A stretch of 64,000 nucleotides of DNA from Desulfospira joergensenii DSM 10085. GTDB taxonomy: Bacteria; Desulfobacterota; Desulfobacteria; Desulfobacterales; Desulfobacteraceae. The stretch covers positions 1,364,001 through 1,428,000 of the forward strand of contig NZ_ATUG01000002.1 in assembly GCF_000420085.1 (NCBI RefSeq), read 5' to 3'. Below are positions 17,649-25,997 of this stretch, one piece after another. How positions within the stretch are numbered: position 1 is the stretch's first letter; each line of letters opens with the position of its first letter. Under the pieces are notes generated by a model, which was given only the letters and a program-made list of their open reading frames with translations, made no database searches and was not told where the DNA came from. Position numbers and translations under genes: made by a program.

Positions 17649-17880
17649 CGTTTATTCAATCAGTTGAAATGAAATCTTGATTTTGAGAATTCTCGATTAT
17701 CAGGTTTGCAATATATTAACTTTACAGTTGATTTTTCCGGACGGGGATTCTTAATCTCCAATACTCTTGATTTTTCGCCAGGCAATCAAAAGACACTGGT
17801 CCATACCACATATTGTGGTTGGGGAATTTTTTAAAAGCGTTCAAGTATAGACATAAGTAACACTTTTCAAATGTTTGGTT

Positions 17881-18690
17881 TCACTTGATATCTGACTGAA
17901 AATATTGACCGGGGGTTTTACCAAGCGCTTTTTTAAACATAGAGATAAAAGCACTCGGACTGTCATAACCAAGATCAATAGCAATTGTAGTAACAGGGTC
18001 ATTTAGTGCTAACCGTTTTAAGGATTCTAAAATTCTGATTTGCTGCCGCCATTGCCCAAAGCCAGTGCCTAATTCTGATTGAAAAAGTCGAGTCAATGTT
18101 CGCCTTGTCGCACCGACAAGTTTCCCCCAATCTTCCAGTGTTCGATTATCACCAGGGTTTTCTGACAACTTTACAAAAATCTCTTTAAGCCGAGAATCCT
18201 TTGGAATTGTCAGGCTCAGTGGTGTTACAGCCATGTTTTGGATTTGATCTAAAATCACTGTGATGATGTGTTCTTCTGGACTATCAGGTTGATAGAGATT
18301 TGGCATTTTTATGGCATGTAAAATAAGTTCTCTCAATAAAGGAGAGACCGATATTACGCAGCAATGTTCAGGTGCTTCAGGGAAAAAGTTGGGCTCAATA
18401 TATAGGGTTCTCATTGATAAATTCCCTGACACTTTAATTTGGTGTTGTGTTTGAGCCGGTATCCATACTGCACGAAATGGTGGAACAACCCAAATACCTT
18501 CTCCTGTTGTGACGGTCATCACGCCTCTTGATGCATATAAGAGTTGGGATCGAATATGCAGGTGAGACTCTATTAGGTGCCCCGAAGGGAATTCTTTTGC
18601 CATCCATGCAACAGGGCGCGGTTTTTTTATAATATTTTGTGGGTCAGAAAATCCGGGGTTTGTCTCATTGTCGCTATTTTTTGTCCTCAT
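17881..18690 (-). CDS. AraC-family regulator with cupin sensor domain
   Basis: A 269-aa transcription factor. The N-terminal part is a cupin-type ligand or effector domain (SHLHIRSQLLYASRGVMTV, then PFRAVWIPAQTQHQIKV). The C-terminal 100 residues hold two helix-turn-helix units of the AraC type, ending with AIDLGYDSPSAFISMFKKALGKTPGQY. The organisation resembles NimR-type repressors that control a neighbouring exporter. It is divergent from the Fsr-like transporter gene with only 71 bases between the starts, so it probably regulates that gene and itself. The gene is AT-rich compared with the flanks, suggesting transfer. Confidence 0.88.
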   Translation of the reverse strand: MRTKNSDNETNPGFSDPQNIIKKPRPVAWMAKEFPSGHLIESHLHIRSQLLYASRGVMTVTTGEGIWVVPPFRAVWIPAQTQHQIKVSGNLSMRTLYIEPNFFPEAPEHCCVISVSPLLRELILHAIKMPNLYQPDSPEEHIITVILDQIQNMAVTPLSLTIPKDSRLKEIFVKLSENPGDNRTLEDWGKLVGATRRTLTRLFQSELGTGFGQWRQQIRILESLKRLALNDPVTTIAIDLGYDSPSAFISMFKKALGKTPGQYFQSDIK

Positions 18691-18761
18691 ATCGCAAGAT
18701 ATATATTAATTTTCATGCTATCGTCAATAAACCAGAGAGAAAACACCGCCTGGAGTTTGTT

Positions 18762-19934
18762 ATGAAAAGACAATCAATTTGGACATTATCCTTGGGGCAT
18801 TTAATAACTGATGTTAATCAGGGGGCCTTGCCAGCAATTTTGCCATTCTTTATATCGACTTATGATCTGACCTATACAGCCGCAGCCAGCATTGTTTTTG
18901 CCGCTAATTTAGCATCAAGTGTTATTCAGCCAATTTTCGGGTATGCCGCTGATAGATTTTCAAAACCATGGCTTTTGTCAATTGGGTTGCTCCTTGCCGG
19001 ATTTGGTCTTGGTTTGACAGGGCTATGTAAAAGTTATCAACTAATCATGGTCTTGACGATCATAAGTGGAATTGGAATCGCCGCTTATCATCCCGAGGCT
19101 GCACGCTTGGTTAATTTTGAAGCTGGGAATCATAAAAATACTGCCATGAGTATTTTTGGTGTTGGAGGGACAATCGGTTTTGCCATTGGACCTTTCCTGA
19201 TAACAACCGCGCTCCTTCAATGGGGTTTGAAAGGTACTATCATCCTTGTTCTTCCCGTTACATTCATGGCTATATTCATGGCAACACAATTTTCTAAGTT
19301 TAAATCGATCGTTCGAGAAAACAATAAAAAGAATGACTCTACCTCGGAGCCTGAAGAGAAAGAAGATTGGTGGGCATTTCTTCGGTTGACGATGTTTATT
19401 ATCGGACGATCCGTAATATTTTATGGTTTAAATACGTTTATTCCCATTTATTGGATCAACCATCTGCATCAGTCAAAAATGATGGGGTCATTTGCTCTAA
19501 CAGTATTTGCAGGTTCTGGTATTGTGGGCAATCTCATTGGGGGAAAGCTGGCAGATAAATTCGGAAAGAAAAAAGTAATCATAATAGGTTTCTTGGGACT
19601 AACCTTACTTCTTCCGATTTTCATTTCAATCAATAATGTATTAATTGCTATAAGCTTAATGATCCCCATTGGGTCGATATTATATGCGACGTACGGTCCA
19701 TCTATTGTAATGGGACAAAATTATTTGCCAAACAGAGTTGGGTTGTCGTCTGGCATTACCTTAGGCGTCGCTATTTCTATTGGGGGGGCCGCAACACCAT
19801 TGATAGGTAAAATCGCCGACATTTACAGTGTCTGGTATGGAATAGCTACAATAGCCTGCTTACCTATATTGGTTACTGCGGTTGCCACGAGTTTACCTGA
19901 AAAATCTAAAAAGGTAGTTCAAAGCAAAGAGTAA
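18762..19934 (+). CDS. MFS exporter of the Fsr (fosmidomycin resistance) type
   Basis: A 390-aa major-facilitator protein with about twelve hydrophobic helices. The first helix reads LSLGHLITDVNQGALPAILPF, aligning with the SLSHLLND start of Fsr; other Fsr-like points are the YHPEAARL segment, IFGVGGTIGFAIGP and GGKLADKFGKK between helices 8 and 9. Fsr proteins export small compounds such as fosmidomycin in E. coli, but the substrate here is unknown. The ATG at 18762 has TGGAG upstream and starts just before helix 1. The upstream divergent AraC gene is the likely regulator. Confidence 0.85.
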   Translation: MKRQSIWTLSLGHLITDVNQGALPAILPFFISTYDLTYTAAASIVFAANLASSVIQPIFGYAADRFSKPWLLSIGLLLAGFGLGLTGLCKSYQLIMVLTIISGIGIAAYHPEAARLVNFEAGNHKNTAMSIFGVGGTIGFAIGPFLITTALLQWGLKGTIILVLPVTFMAIFMATQFSKFKSIVRENNKKNDSTSEPEEKEDWWAFLRLTMFIIGRSVIFYGLNTFIPIYWINHLHQSKMMGSFALTVFAGSGIVGNLIGGKLADKFGKKKVIIIGFLGLTLLLPIFISINNVLIAISLMIPIGSILYATYGPSIVMGQNYLPNRVGLSSGITLGVAISIGGAATPLIGKIADIYSVWYGIATIACLPILVTAVATSLPEKSKKVVQSKE

Positions 19935-20318
19935 GTTTTAGGATGATCCTCCCCACGGATTGAACACCTGAGGTTAAGCTTCATTTGCTGAAATCTTGGT
20001 CTGAGAAGGTGTTGAATAATGGTATCAGCCTTGGGTCTCAGCCAAGACGGCCAACGAGTTCAATGATAGACACATGCCTCGCTCTAATACATTATGAGTT
20101 TTTACTGTTTTTTATACGAAAATTAACGCGAATAAAATCAGACATGATCAATGATAAAACTGGCCAACCATTTCTTAAAAGTTAAACGATTTTAAAAATG
20201 AAGACAGGTAAAAACATTATGGTCAATCGTGGTTCAGAATTTAGGCGAACTCCCCTATAAAGGGGTAATCCCTCAGATTAAGGAAAAAGTTGAATGCCAA
20301 TAAACCACTTGAAATCAG
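19935..20318. other. AT-rich intergenic stretch without a supported gene
   Basis: Between the exporter and the MarR gene there is a 66-codon frame opening with TTG at 19985, but it lacks a ribosome site and any recognisable domain. I see no RNA gene, repeat or terminator I can support. Confidence 0.5.
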
Positions 20319-20348
20319 TTGACATAAGCCAATTGGTTGTGTACACAA
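20319..20348 (+). promoter_or_regulatory. marR promoter with overlapping palindromic operator
   Basis: TTGACA (20319-20324), a 17-base spacer and TACACA (20342-20347) form a plausible promoter. Its -10 end is covered by a perfect 12-bp palindrome, TTGTGTACACAA (20337-20348). The expected transcription start falls close to the ATG at 20355, and no Shine-Dalgarno precedes that ATG, so the mRNA may be leaderless. A near-identical box precedes the next gene. Auto-repression by MarR is inferred. Confidence 0.6.
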
Positions 20349-20354
20349 TCAATT

Positions 20355-20804
20355 ATGGCATTTGATTATGATCACAATAAATCTTTGGGTTATTTAACCG
20401 GATTGGCCAACAGGATGCTAAGTAATACGCTTACAGCAAAATTCCAAGCGGATAATATCGACATGACTGCTGAACAATGGGGGGCCATTCTTGTTTTGTT
20501 GAACGATGGTGTCATCACCCAAAGGCAGCTTGGAGAAAAATTATATCTCGAAAAATCTAGCGTCAGCCGGCTGCTTGATGGACTTGAGAAACGCAATTGG
20601 ATTGCACGGACCAAGGATCCAAAAGACAGCAGGCAAAAGCTGGTAAAGCCGACTTCAAAGGTCCTGGATACGGCAGAACGCTGCTCGAATATTGCCAGAA
20701 CCATTTTAAAGGAAGCGCAGTGTGGCATGACTGAAGAGGAGCAATTGGCCTGCCAATCAGCCCTGCGGCACATCATATCAAACCTGGATAAAAGGAATAA
20801 TTAG
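20355..20804 (+). CDS. MarR-family transcriptional regulator
   Basis: A 149-aa winged-helix regulator. The middle shows the MarR pattern: LTAEQW-type helix (MTAEQWGAILVLLND), then QRQLGEKLYLEKSSVSRLLDGLEKR recognition helix region and the wing RTKDPKDSRQKLVK. The ATG at 20355 is chosen because an in-frame TTG at 20337 falls inside the operator palindrome. The same operator word occurs before this gene and before the following DUF169 gene, making these two a likely regulon. MarR proteins usually lose DNA affinity on binding small phenolic or oxidising ligands; the ligand here is unknown. Confidence 0.88.
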   Translation: MAFDYDHNKSLGYLTGLANRMLSNTLTAKFQADNIDMTAEQWGAILVLLNDGVITQRQLGEKLYLEKSSVSRLLDGLEKRNWIARTKDPKDSRQKLVKPTSKVLDTAERCSNIARTILKEAQCGMTEEEQLACQSALRHIISNLDKRNN

Positions 20805-20830
20805 ACAAGCCTAAAAAAACGATTTAATAG

Positions 20831-20842
20831 TTGTATACACAA
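20831..20842 (+). promoter_or_regulatory. Second MarR-type operator
   Basis: TTGTATACACAA matches the perfect palindrome at 20337-20348 at 11 of 12 positions. It lies 15 bases before the ATG of the DUF169 gene, immediately before the AAAGGAGG ribosome site. Binding here would block expression of that gene from the intergenic promoter or by readthrough. Confidence 0.6.
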
Positions 20843-20857
20843 CATAAAGGAGGCGCA

Positions 20858-21703
20858 ATGAATTTTAAATCAATCCTTGAAGAAACAAACGTATTTCTTG
20901 AGCACCTAGGGTTGGACCAAGAACCCTTTGGCGTTTATTACGATGACACCAAACCGGAAGAAGCCTATGGTCCTAAACCAGGGATTCCTATCTCACGTGA
21001 GATGGAAGACCAGGGCCAGGTGGACATGCAGGAAGTTATGAAAACGTTTTCCTGCGTGATCGGTAATATCTGGCTGGCCAGGAAAAAAAATAGTGCTGCA
21101 TATATTTCAACAGAAGAGTATGGGTGCCTAGGGGGCGTGTTCTATTGTTCAATGATGAAGCCCAACCTCAGATTTATCGAACACTATGTTACTACAGGAT
21201 TTGAGGGGACGCCCGTCCATGGAGAGCGATACCTGCCGTCCCCAGAAGCCATGAGAAAATTTCTTAGCAAAGTTGATCCCCGCAAACCACCAGCAAAATA
21301 TTGTATTTTTAAACCACTATCTCATTTTTCAGAGGATCAAAAGCCTGAATTCGTTATCTTTTTTGCTCGGCCTGAGGTGTTGAGTGGCCTCTTCACCCAA
21401 ACAACATTTACTACAGGCGATGTGGACAGTATAGCTTCTCCGTTTGGAGCCGGGTGCACGAATATCCTCGCCTGGCCGCTTTACTACAAAGAACAGGGAA
21501 TGGAAAAAGCCGTACTCGGTGGTTTTGACCCTTCAGCCAGAAAATTTATGAAAACGGATGAGTTGACCTTTACGGTTCCTCTGTCTCTGTATGAGAAAAT
21601 GCTGAACGCACTGCCGGAATCCATGTTCAACGTTGGAGACGCCTGGTCGATCGTGCGCAAAAAGGTCAACCGTAGCGCAAAGACATGGGGAGAGAAAAAT
21701 TAG
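20858..21703 (+). CDS. DUF169-family protein
   Basis: A 281-aa cytoplasmic protein of the DUF169 family, whose members are common in anaerobes and methanogens and whose chemistry is not established. Family-like features are the opening LGLDQEPFGVYY, a Cys-containing central region (YGCLGGVFYC) and the closing PLSLYEKMLNALPES. The ATG at 20858 follows an excellent AAAGGAGG ribosome site. It lies directly downstream of marR, with a MarR-type operator at the junction, suggesting induction by the same signal. Confidence 0.8.
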   Translation: MNFKSILEETNVFLEHLGLDQEPFGVYYDDTKPEEAYGPKPGIPISREMEDQGQVDMQEVMKTFSCVIGNIWLARKKNSAAYISTEEYGCLGGVFYCSMMKPNLRFIEHYVTTGFEGTPVHGERYLPSPEAMRKFLSKVDPRKPPAKYCIFKPLSHFSEDQKPEFVIFFARPEVLSGLFTQTTFTTGDVDSIASPFGAGCTNILAWPLYYKEQGMEKAVLGGFDPSARKFMKTDELTFTVPLSLYEKMLNALPESMFNVGDAWSIVRKKVNRSAKTWGEKN

Positions 21704-21707
21704 CTTA

Positions 21708-21905
21708 CTATGATGTGGCTGCCTCTCGCAGACGATTAATGTCCCGTAAAGGCGGAGCGCCGAACAACCGGCTGTATTCACGGCTGAATTGAGAGGCGCT
21801 TTCATATCCAACTTCAAATGTTTCGCTCAGGGCATCTATGTTTTTTGTAAGCATCAGACGTCTGGCCTCGTTCAAGCGCAATCGTTTTTGAAACTGTAGC
21901 GGCGG
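21708..21905 (-). pseudogene. 3' fragment of an AraC-family regulator gene
   Basis: On the minus strand a frame without a start codon encodes the last part of an AraC DNA-binding domain: [18 protein letters not shown], then [20 protein letters not shown] and [13 protein letters not shown], ending at a TAG at 21708-21710. The wording matches the YqhC-like subgroup. Upstream of about 21905 the frame meets stops and similarity ends, so about three quarters of the gene is gone. It lies four bases beyond the DUF169 gene in convergent orientation. Confidence 0.8.
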
Positions 21906-22243
21906 CCTGGGATGTCAACCAAATCTTTTAAAACGCTTGGTAATAAAGAGTTTTACTCATTTTTAAATTATCGTTTAAAATAGGATAGTTTTTGACTGAA
22001 AATGAGACAAAAAATGAACGAATGAAAAGTGTACAATCATGGTATAAGCGCCATGGGCGCACTCTGATCCACATACGTGATCAATTATACCATAAGTGTT
22101 CAGAAAAAATCGTATTCTACATTTGACAGATAAACCAATAGTGAAAGGGGAAAGCATCTGCTTAATTTTGCCCCCGACAGAGTAAGGTATGTGACTGGTA
22201 ATACCATCAGGCTATACAATTTTAATTTTTGCTACTGATTTTA
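21906..22243. other. AT-rich stretch without a recognised gene
   Basis: This stretch follows the truncated AraC fragment and runs to the end of the first orphan gene. No frame has a start and ribosome site, and there is no clear transposon end to explain the truncation. Confidence 0.45.
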
Positions 22244-22738
22244 TCATACCGTAATATTAATTGATGATTGTTCTATAATCGTCGTTTGAACTGGCAGAGA
22301 TAAAAGAGTATTTAAAAGATGTTCCCGATCAACCTTATTTTCGGCATCCAATTCAGGTGAACCTGTTGCGTATTTAGGCGTAGCCTGAATTTCAGCCAGC
22401 AAGTTAAAAGTCCCATTTTTATTGCGGGGAGTTGTCCAAGTTTTTGTAACATACGCGTCTGGGTGGTCCTCAAGGGCAGCACGAGCGCTAAAAACTGTCA
22501 AACTTAAAAAATCTTGAGTATTTCCTTCTTCATAAAACGATTTAGCCAAACCAAGCATATCCCCAGAAGTCATATTGGTTAAATCATACCCTGAGGTAAT
22601 TTTCACTGATTTTGTTTCTACAATGACTTCAGTTTGTTGTGCATCTCCAATACTGTTTGCTCGCTGAGTTGAAACCTGGTCTTGTAACGTGAAGATAGAG
22701 TTGCGATATGTTTGTCCTGAAAAAATCGAGGTTTGCAT
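22244..22738 (-). CDS. Orphan protein of unknown function
   Basis: A 164-aa soluble protein that I cannot place in a family. The ATG at 22738 has AAAGGTGA seven bases upstream. An in-frame TTG five codons earlier would overlap that site. The N-terminus is Gln/Ser/Thr-rich without a signal peptide; the middle reads TSGDMLGLAKSFYEEG. AT-rich composition matches the neighbouring orphan gene upstream, about 190 bases away on the same strand. The two may form a small unit of acquired genes. Confidence 0.55.
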   Translation of the reverse strand: MQTSIFSGQTYRNSIFTLQDQVSTQRANSIGDAQQTEVIVETKSVKITSGYDLTNMTSGDMLGLAKSFYEEGNTQDFLSLTVFSARAALEDHPDAYVTKTWTTPRNKNGTFNLLAEIQATPKYATGSPELDAENKVDREHLLNTLLSLPVQTTIIEQSSINITV

Positions 22739-22930
22739 ACAATCACCTTTCAATTAGGATGGTTAATTATTTTGTTTTACTAAATTTATCGGCTATGTAA
22801 CTGAAATTCCTTAAGAGCCAATGGTTGTATTAAATTGAACCATCCCTAACTTTCTCGAAACAGATAATTAAACGGGCCTGAGAGCACAGGTTTTTCTTGA
22901 GATTTATGAAGCGAGTCTCCGGGGATATTT

Positions 22931-23554
22931 TTATCCTACCTGAAAGACTGAATTTTGAAAAACAAGAGCGGTCTGGCCTAGTGCATATTGAAGCACATAC
23001 TCCCCTGACGAGGAACTTCCGATATTGTATTGGGCCACAGCTGACTTGGGGTCCTGCGCATAGGCTTGGGCAAATTCCATATGTTTTTCTGCCGCATTTA
23101 CCAGAGATTGGTTGGAACTTGCTTTAGTAAAAGCCTGCTGAAAATCGGGATGCTTATTTAATGCGGCCTCCAATCTATCGTTGTCGCTTGTTGAGAGATC
23201 GGAATTAACCCGGATCAACCCCTCTTTGTCAGTATGTATTGAAATTTTGGAATCCGACGAAATATTAAGTTGTTCAAGTGTATTCGTCAGGATATTTTCA
23301 GCTATTTGTAAATTTTTTTGACCAAAGGCCTGAATTTCATCCAGAGTGATCACTCCATCCTTTCCAGCACCATCCATGAAGTTTTCCAAGGTGCCAATTA
23401 ATGATGAGTTGTTCTCTGAGACCTGGGCTTGCATCATTTTCCCTTCTTCCGAGAGGGTGACTACATCAATTTTTCCGGGTGATGAGGAAATTTTTTCCGG
23501 CTGACAAGGATAATTCAAAAATGCAGCTTGGGCTGAAATGGGGTTTATTCTCAT
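22931..23554 (-). CDS. Orphan protein with partial EF-hand-like loop
   Basis: A 207-aa protein with no signal peptide or membrane segment. The ATG at 23554 is chosen because AAGGAG lies eight bases upstream. Residues near 60-80 contain GAGKDGVITLDE, which resembles an EF-hand loop with some calcium ligands missing. The C-terminal half is Gln/Ser/Ala-rich. The N-terminal run RINPISAQ followed by DVVTLSEEGK is reminiscent of small flagellar-export or secretion-associated proteins, but this is only an impression. It lies upstream of the 164-aa orphan gene on the same strand. Confidence 0.55.
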   Translation of the reverse strand: MRINPISAQAAFLNYPCQPEKISSSPGKIDVVTLSEEGKMMQAQVSENNSSLIGTLENFMDGAGKDGVITLDEIQAFGQKNLQIAENILTNTLEQLNISSDSKISIHTDKEGLIRVNSDLSTSDNDRLEAALNKHPDFQQAFTKASSNQSLVNAAEKHMEFAQAYAQDPKSAVAQYNIGSSSSGEYVLQYALGQTALVFQNSVFQVG

Positions 23555-24003
23555 GACTGCTCCTTGCTTTGAATAGTATTTAACATTTAAAACATTTGTG
23601 TAAAGCAATAAGCATACCTATTCCTATTTTTTATACCGAATTCGTTCTTGACATAAGTTGGAGAAAAAGCTTCAAGATACTGAAATGTAGAGCGATTAAT
23701 CAGATCACAGTTGTGGCAATCGAACCGAGCCCTATGTCTATCAGTCAACCCTTTTATAAAAGTGAGCACTTCTGGCTATAGTTCTCATATTTCAAATTTC
23801 ACCTCAACCACAATATCTTGAGGTTGTACTTTTTTGCTGAAGGATCAAGAAAATACATTGTTGACCGCCTTTTACCAGATCATAGCAGCAACTCACCAAA
23901 ATCAGGTTTATAGAATACAAAATTGATTTCACTTGGAGGAAAATACATCAGAAACGTGGAATTTTAAGTCTTTCCGGTAGGAAAATTACTGACAATTCCA
24001 ATG
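23555..24003. other. AT-rich intergenic stretch without a recognised gene
   Basis: The stretch between the orphan genes and the terminator of the dapA-type gene is AT-rich. Short frames on both strands lack ribosome sites. It must contain the promoter of the orphan genes, but no convincing -35/-10 pair was identified. Confidence 0.45.
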
Positions 24004-24034
24004 AAAAAGGGGAAAGGACGCCAGTCCTTCCCCC
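24004..24034 (-). terminator. Intrinsic terminator of the dapA-type gene
   Basis: On the minus strand GGGGAAGGAC and GTCCTTTCCCC form a GC-rich stem with one bulged base and a four-base loop, followed by five T. It lies about 40 bases beyond the stop codon of the aldolase gene and ends its transcript. Confidence 0.8.
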
Positions 24035-24040
24035 TGCTTT

Positions 24041-24074
24041 TCTCGCTGATCCAGCGGATCTAGCTGTTCTCGCT
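24041..24074 (-). repeat. Post-stop short repeat, right copy
   Basis: On the minus strand, right after the aldolase stop codon, lie AGCGAGAACAGC, CTAGATC and ATCAGCGAGAA. The same words follow the YkgJ-family gene at 17564-17591 in opposite orientation. Both copies sit between a stop codon and a terminator, at the two ends of the AT-rich accessory stretch. Confidence 0.55.
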
Positions 24075-24075
24075 T

Positions 24076-25110
24076 TTAATAATCATACCACAGCCCAACA
24101 TGATATTCCGGATTATTGATCCTCTCGTCAATATCCACATTAAAGGCCTTTTGAATGGGTTCAAAGAGTTCCGGGGTCCGGGACTGGACTTTTTTCATGG
24201 CAGCCAAGACAATATCGAGTCCTTTCCGGGTCATCCGGCCCAGGGGTTTCCGGCAGGGTCCCGATGGCATGCCCAGGATCTGCATCATGGTTTTCAGGGG
24301 CAGGGGATTTCTTGCCCGGCAGCTTACCGGGCCGAATTTGCTTTCCTCCTGGGTGGTGACCCCCACAAGATCGAGCAGAGGGGTAAGTTTTTCCTGCAGG
24401 AGTCTGGCTTCTTCGGGCTTTCCTTTATTGATCAGGGAGACCATTTCGGTCATGAAACCGGGGACGATGTTTGACATGACGGAGAAAGATCCGCAGGCCT
24501 TGACGGCAGGGTCGGTCATGATGTCATAGACCAGGCCGTCGTCCCCGGACAGGATCTTGAAGTCTTTTCCGCAGAATTCCCGGGTCAGTTTCATATTTTC
24601 CAGGCTGCCCGTGGCTTCTTTTACCGAAGTCACATTGGGGCAGGATTCAGCCAGGAGGGCCAGATCCTGGGGAAGCATCTGGGCTCCGGTCCGGCCGGGG
24701 ATGATATAGGGGATGACCTCCACCCCGGGATATTCCCTGGCCACGGTTTCATAGTACTCTTTCCGGATTTCAAGGGAGCTGGGGCCGTTGTAGTAGGGGT
24801 CTGCCAGGAGAACAGCGTCCACCCCCTCTTTGACGGCGTGTCCGGTACCAGTCAGGGCTTCGGCGGTGTTGTTGGATCCGGTTCCCGCGATGCAGAGGCA
24901 TTTCCCCTTGGCCTGCCTGGCAGCCAGGGCGATAACAAGGTCATGTTCTTTCCATTTGAATGTGGGGCTTTCCCCTGTGGTGCCGGTGGCCAGAATCCCG
25001 GTTATGCCGTTTTCGATCTGGAAGTCGATGAGCTGCTCAAAACCCTCCCGGTCCAGGTCGCCGGACTCGTTAAAAGGGGTGACTAATGCGGTAAAACATC
25101 CTTGATCCAT
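24076..25110 (-). CDS. dapA: DapA-family class I aldolase with C-terminal extension
   Basis: Likely 4-hydroxy-tetrahydrodipicolinate synthase, joining pyruvate to aspartate semialdehyde in lysine synthesis. Key residues are visible: GTTGES (the Thr-Thr pair), DPYYNGP, the catalytic Tyr and Arg in PYIIPGRT, the Schiff-base Lys in SVKEATG, and LSGDD. At 344 aa it is about 50 residues longer than E. coli DapA; much of the surplus is a C-terminal tail ending NNPEYHVGLWYDY. The usual YNVP before the Arg reads YIIP. Those differences leave open a related aldolase such as an N-acetylneuraminate-lyase-type enzyme, but DapA is favoured. It is transcribed alone, with its own terminator. Confidence 0.8.
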   Translation of the reverse strand: MDQGCFTALVTPFNESGDLDREGFEQLIDFQIENGITGILATGTTGESPTFKWKEHDLVIALAARQAKGKCLCIAGTGSNNTAEALTGTGHAVKEGVDAVLLADPYYNGPSSLEIRKEYYETVAREYPGVEVIPYIIPGRTGAQMLPQDLALLAESCPNVTSVKEATGSLENMKLTREFCGKDFKILSGDDGLVYDIMTDPAVKACGSFSVMSNIVPGFMTEMVSLINKGKPEEARLLQEKLTPLLDLVGVTTQEESKFGPVSCRARNPLPLKTMMQILGMPSGPCRKPLGRMTRKGLDIVLAAMKKVQSRTPELFEPIQKAFNVDIDERINNPEYHVGLWYDY

Positions 25111-25304
25111 AATTTAATGCTCCTGAAATTGTGTAATCTTTATAAAATGCCTTGCTACCATATGTCAGGCGCAGGTTCAATCTTTATTATTCCCCTCGGG
25201 CAGAAGGTGATTTTCTTCAAATACCTTGACACCTGGGTTGAGGGCTTTATTATAGTAGATTTCAACCAGAAAACAAGATGTTAATCGATCTTAAGGAGTT
25301 ATAT

Positions 25305-25997
25305 ATGTCTGATGCTCAAACCCCGGCCGGCAAAAACCCGGTCAATCTGCCCCAGAATGCAGATGAGCAGATCGCCAAACTGAGGGATCAATTGTCCCGG
25401 AACACCGATTGCGGAACCACCCATTACAACCTTGCCGTGGCGCTCATGGGAAAGCAGGAGTACGCCGAAGCGGAAAGAGTCCTCCATGATGCCATTGACT
25501 GCAGTCCCACCCTTGCCGAGGCCTATGTGCTTCTGGGAGGACTCTGTCTGAAGAGAAACGATCTGGAGGGCTGTTACCGGTTCAATCAACGGGCGACCAA
25601 GGCCCGGGCCGGATTTGCAGAGGGCTACGGCAACATGGCCTTTGTCCTGCTGCAGCTGGTGGATGGGAAAGATCCCAAAGAGGATGAGGAAAAGCTGGAC
25701 AAGGCCATTAAGCATTTGAAAAAAGCGATTATCCACAACAAGAATTTTATCCAGGCCTATACCACCCTGGGCACGGCCTATTTCATGAAGGGTCTGGTGG
25801 AGGAAAGCATCAAGGCCAATCTTGAGGCCGTAAATATCGAGTCTGAATTTCCCATTGCCCATAATAACCTGGCCGTGGGATACCTGGAATTAAAGGATTA
25901 TAAAAAGGCCATCGAACATTGTGATGAAGCGGTCCGCCTCGGATTCGAAGTCAATCCCGAACTGCTGAATGAGCTTGCTCCCCATAGGGCGGCATGA
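25305..25997 (+). CDS. Tetratricopeptide-repeat protein upstream of dsr
   Basis: A 230-aa soluble protein made of about four to five TPR units (for example NLAVALMGKQEYAEAERVLHDAI, AYTTLGTAYFMKGLVEESIKANLEA and NNLAVGYLELKDYKKAIEHCDEA segments). The ATG at 25305 has AAGGAG at ideal distance; an ATG nine codons earlier lacks one. No signal peptide, so it is cytoplasmic. TPR proteins are scaffolds. The gene overlaps the next by four bases, and that pair ends 173 bases before dsrA, so a link with sulfite reduction or its assembly is possible but unproven. Confidence 0.8.
   Translation: MSDAQTPAGKNPVNLPQNADEQIAKLRDQLSRNTDCGTTHYNLAVALMGKQEYAEAERVLHDAIDCSPTLAEAYVLLGGLCLKRNDLEGCYRFNQRATKARAGFAEGYGNMAFVLLQLVDGKDPKEDEEKLDKAIKHLKKAIIHNKNFIQAYTTLGTAYFMKGLVEESIKANLEAVNIESEFPIAHNNLAVGYLELKDYKKAIEHCDEAVRLGFEVNPELLNELAPHRAA

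Noticed and set aside
19985-20185. 66-codon plus-strand frame after the exporter gene
   Set aside because: It starts with TTG, lacks a ribosome site and shows no domain.
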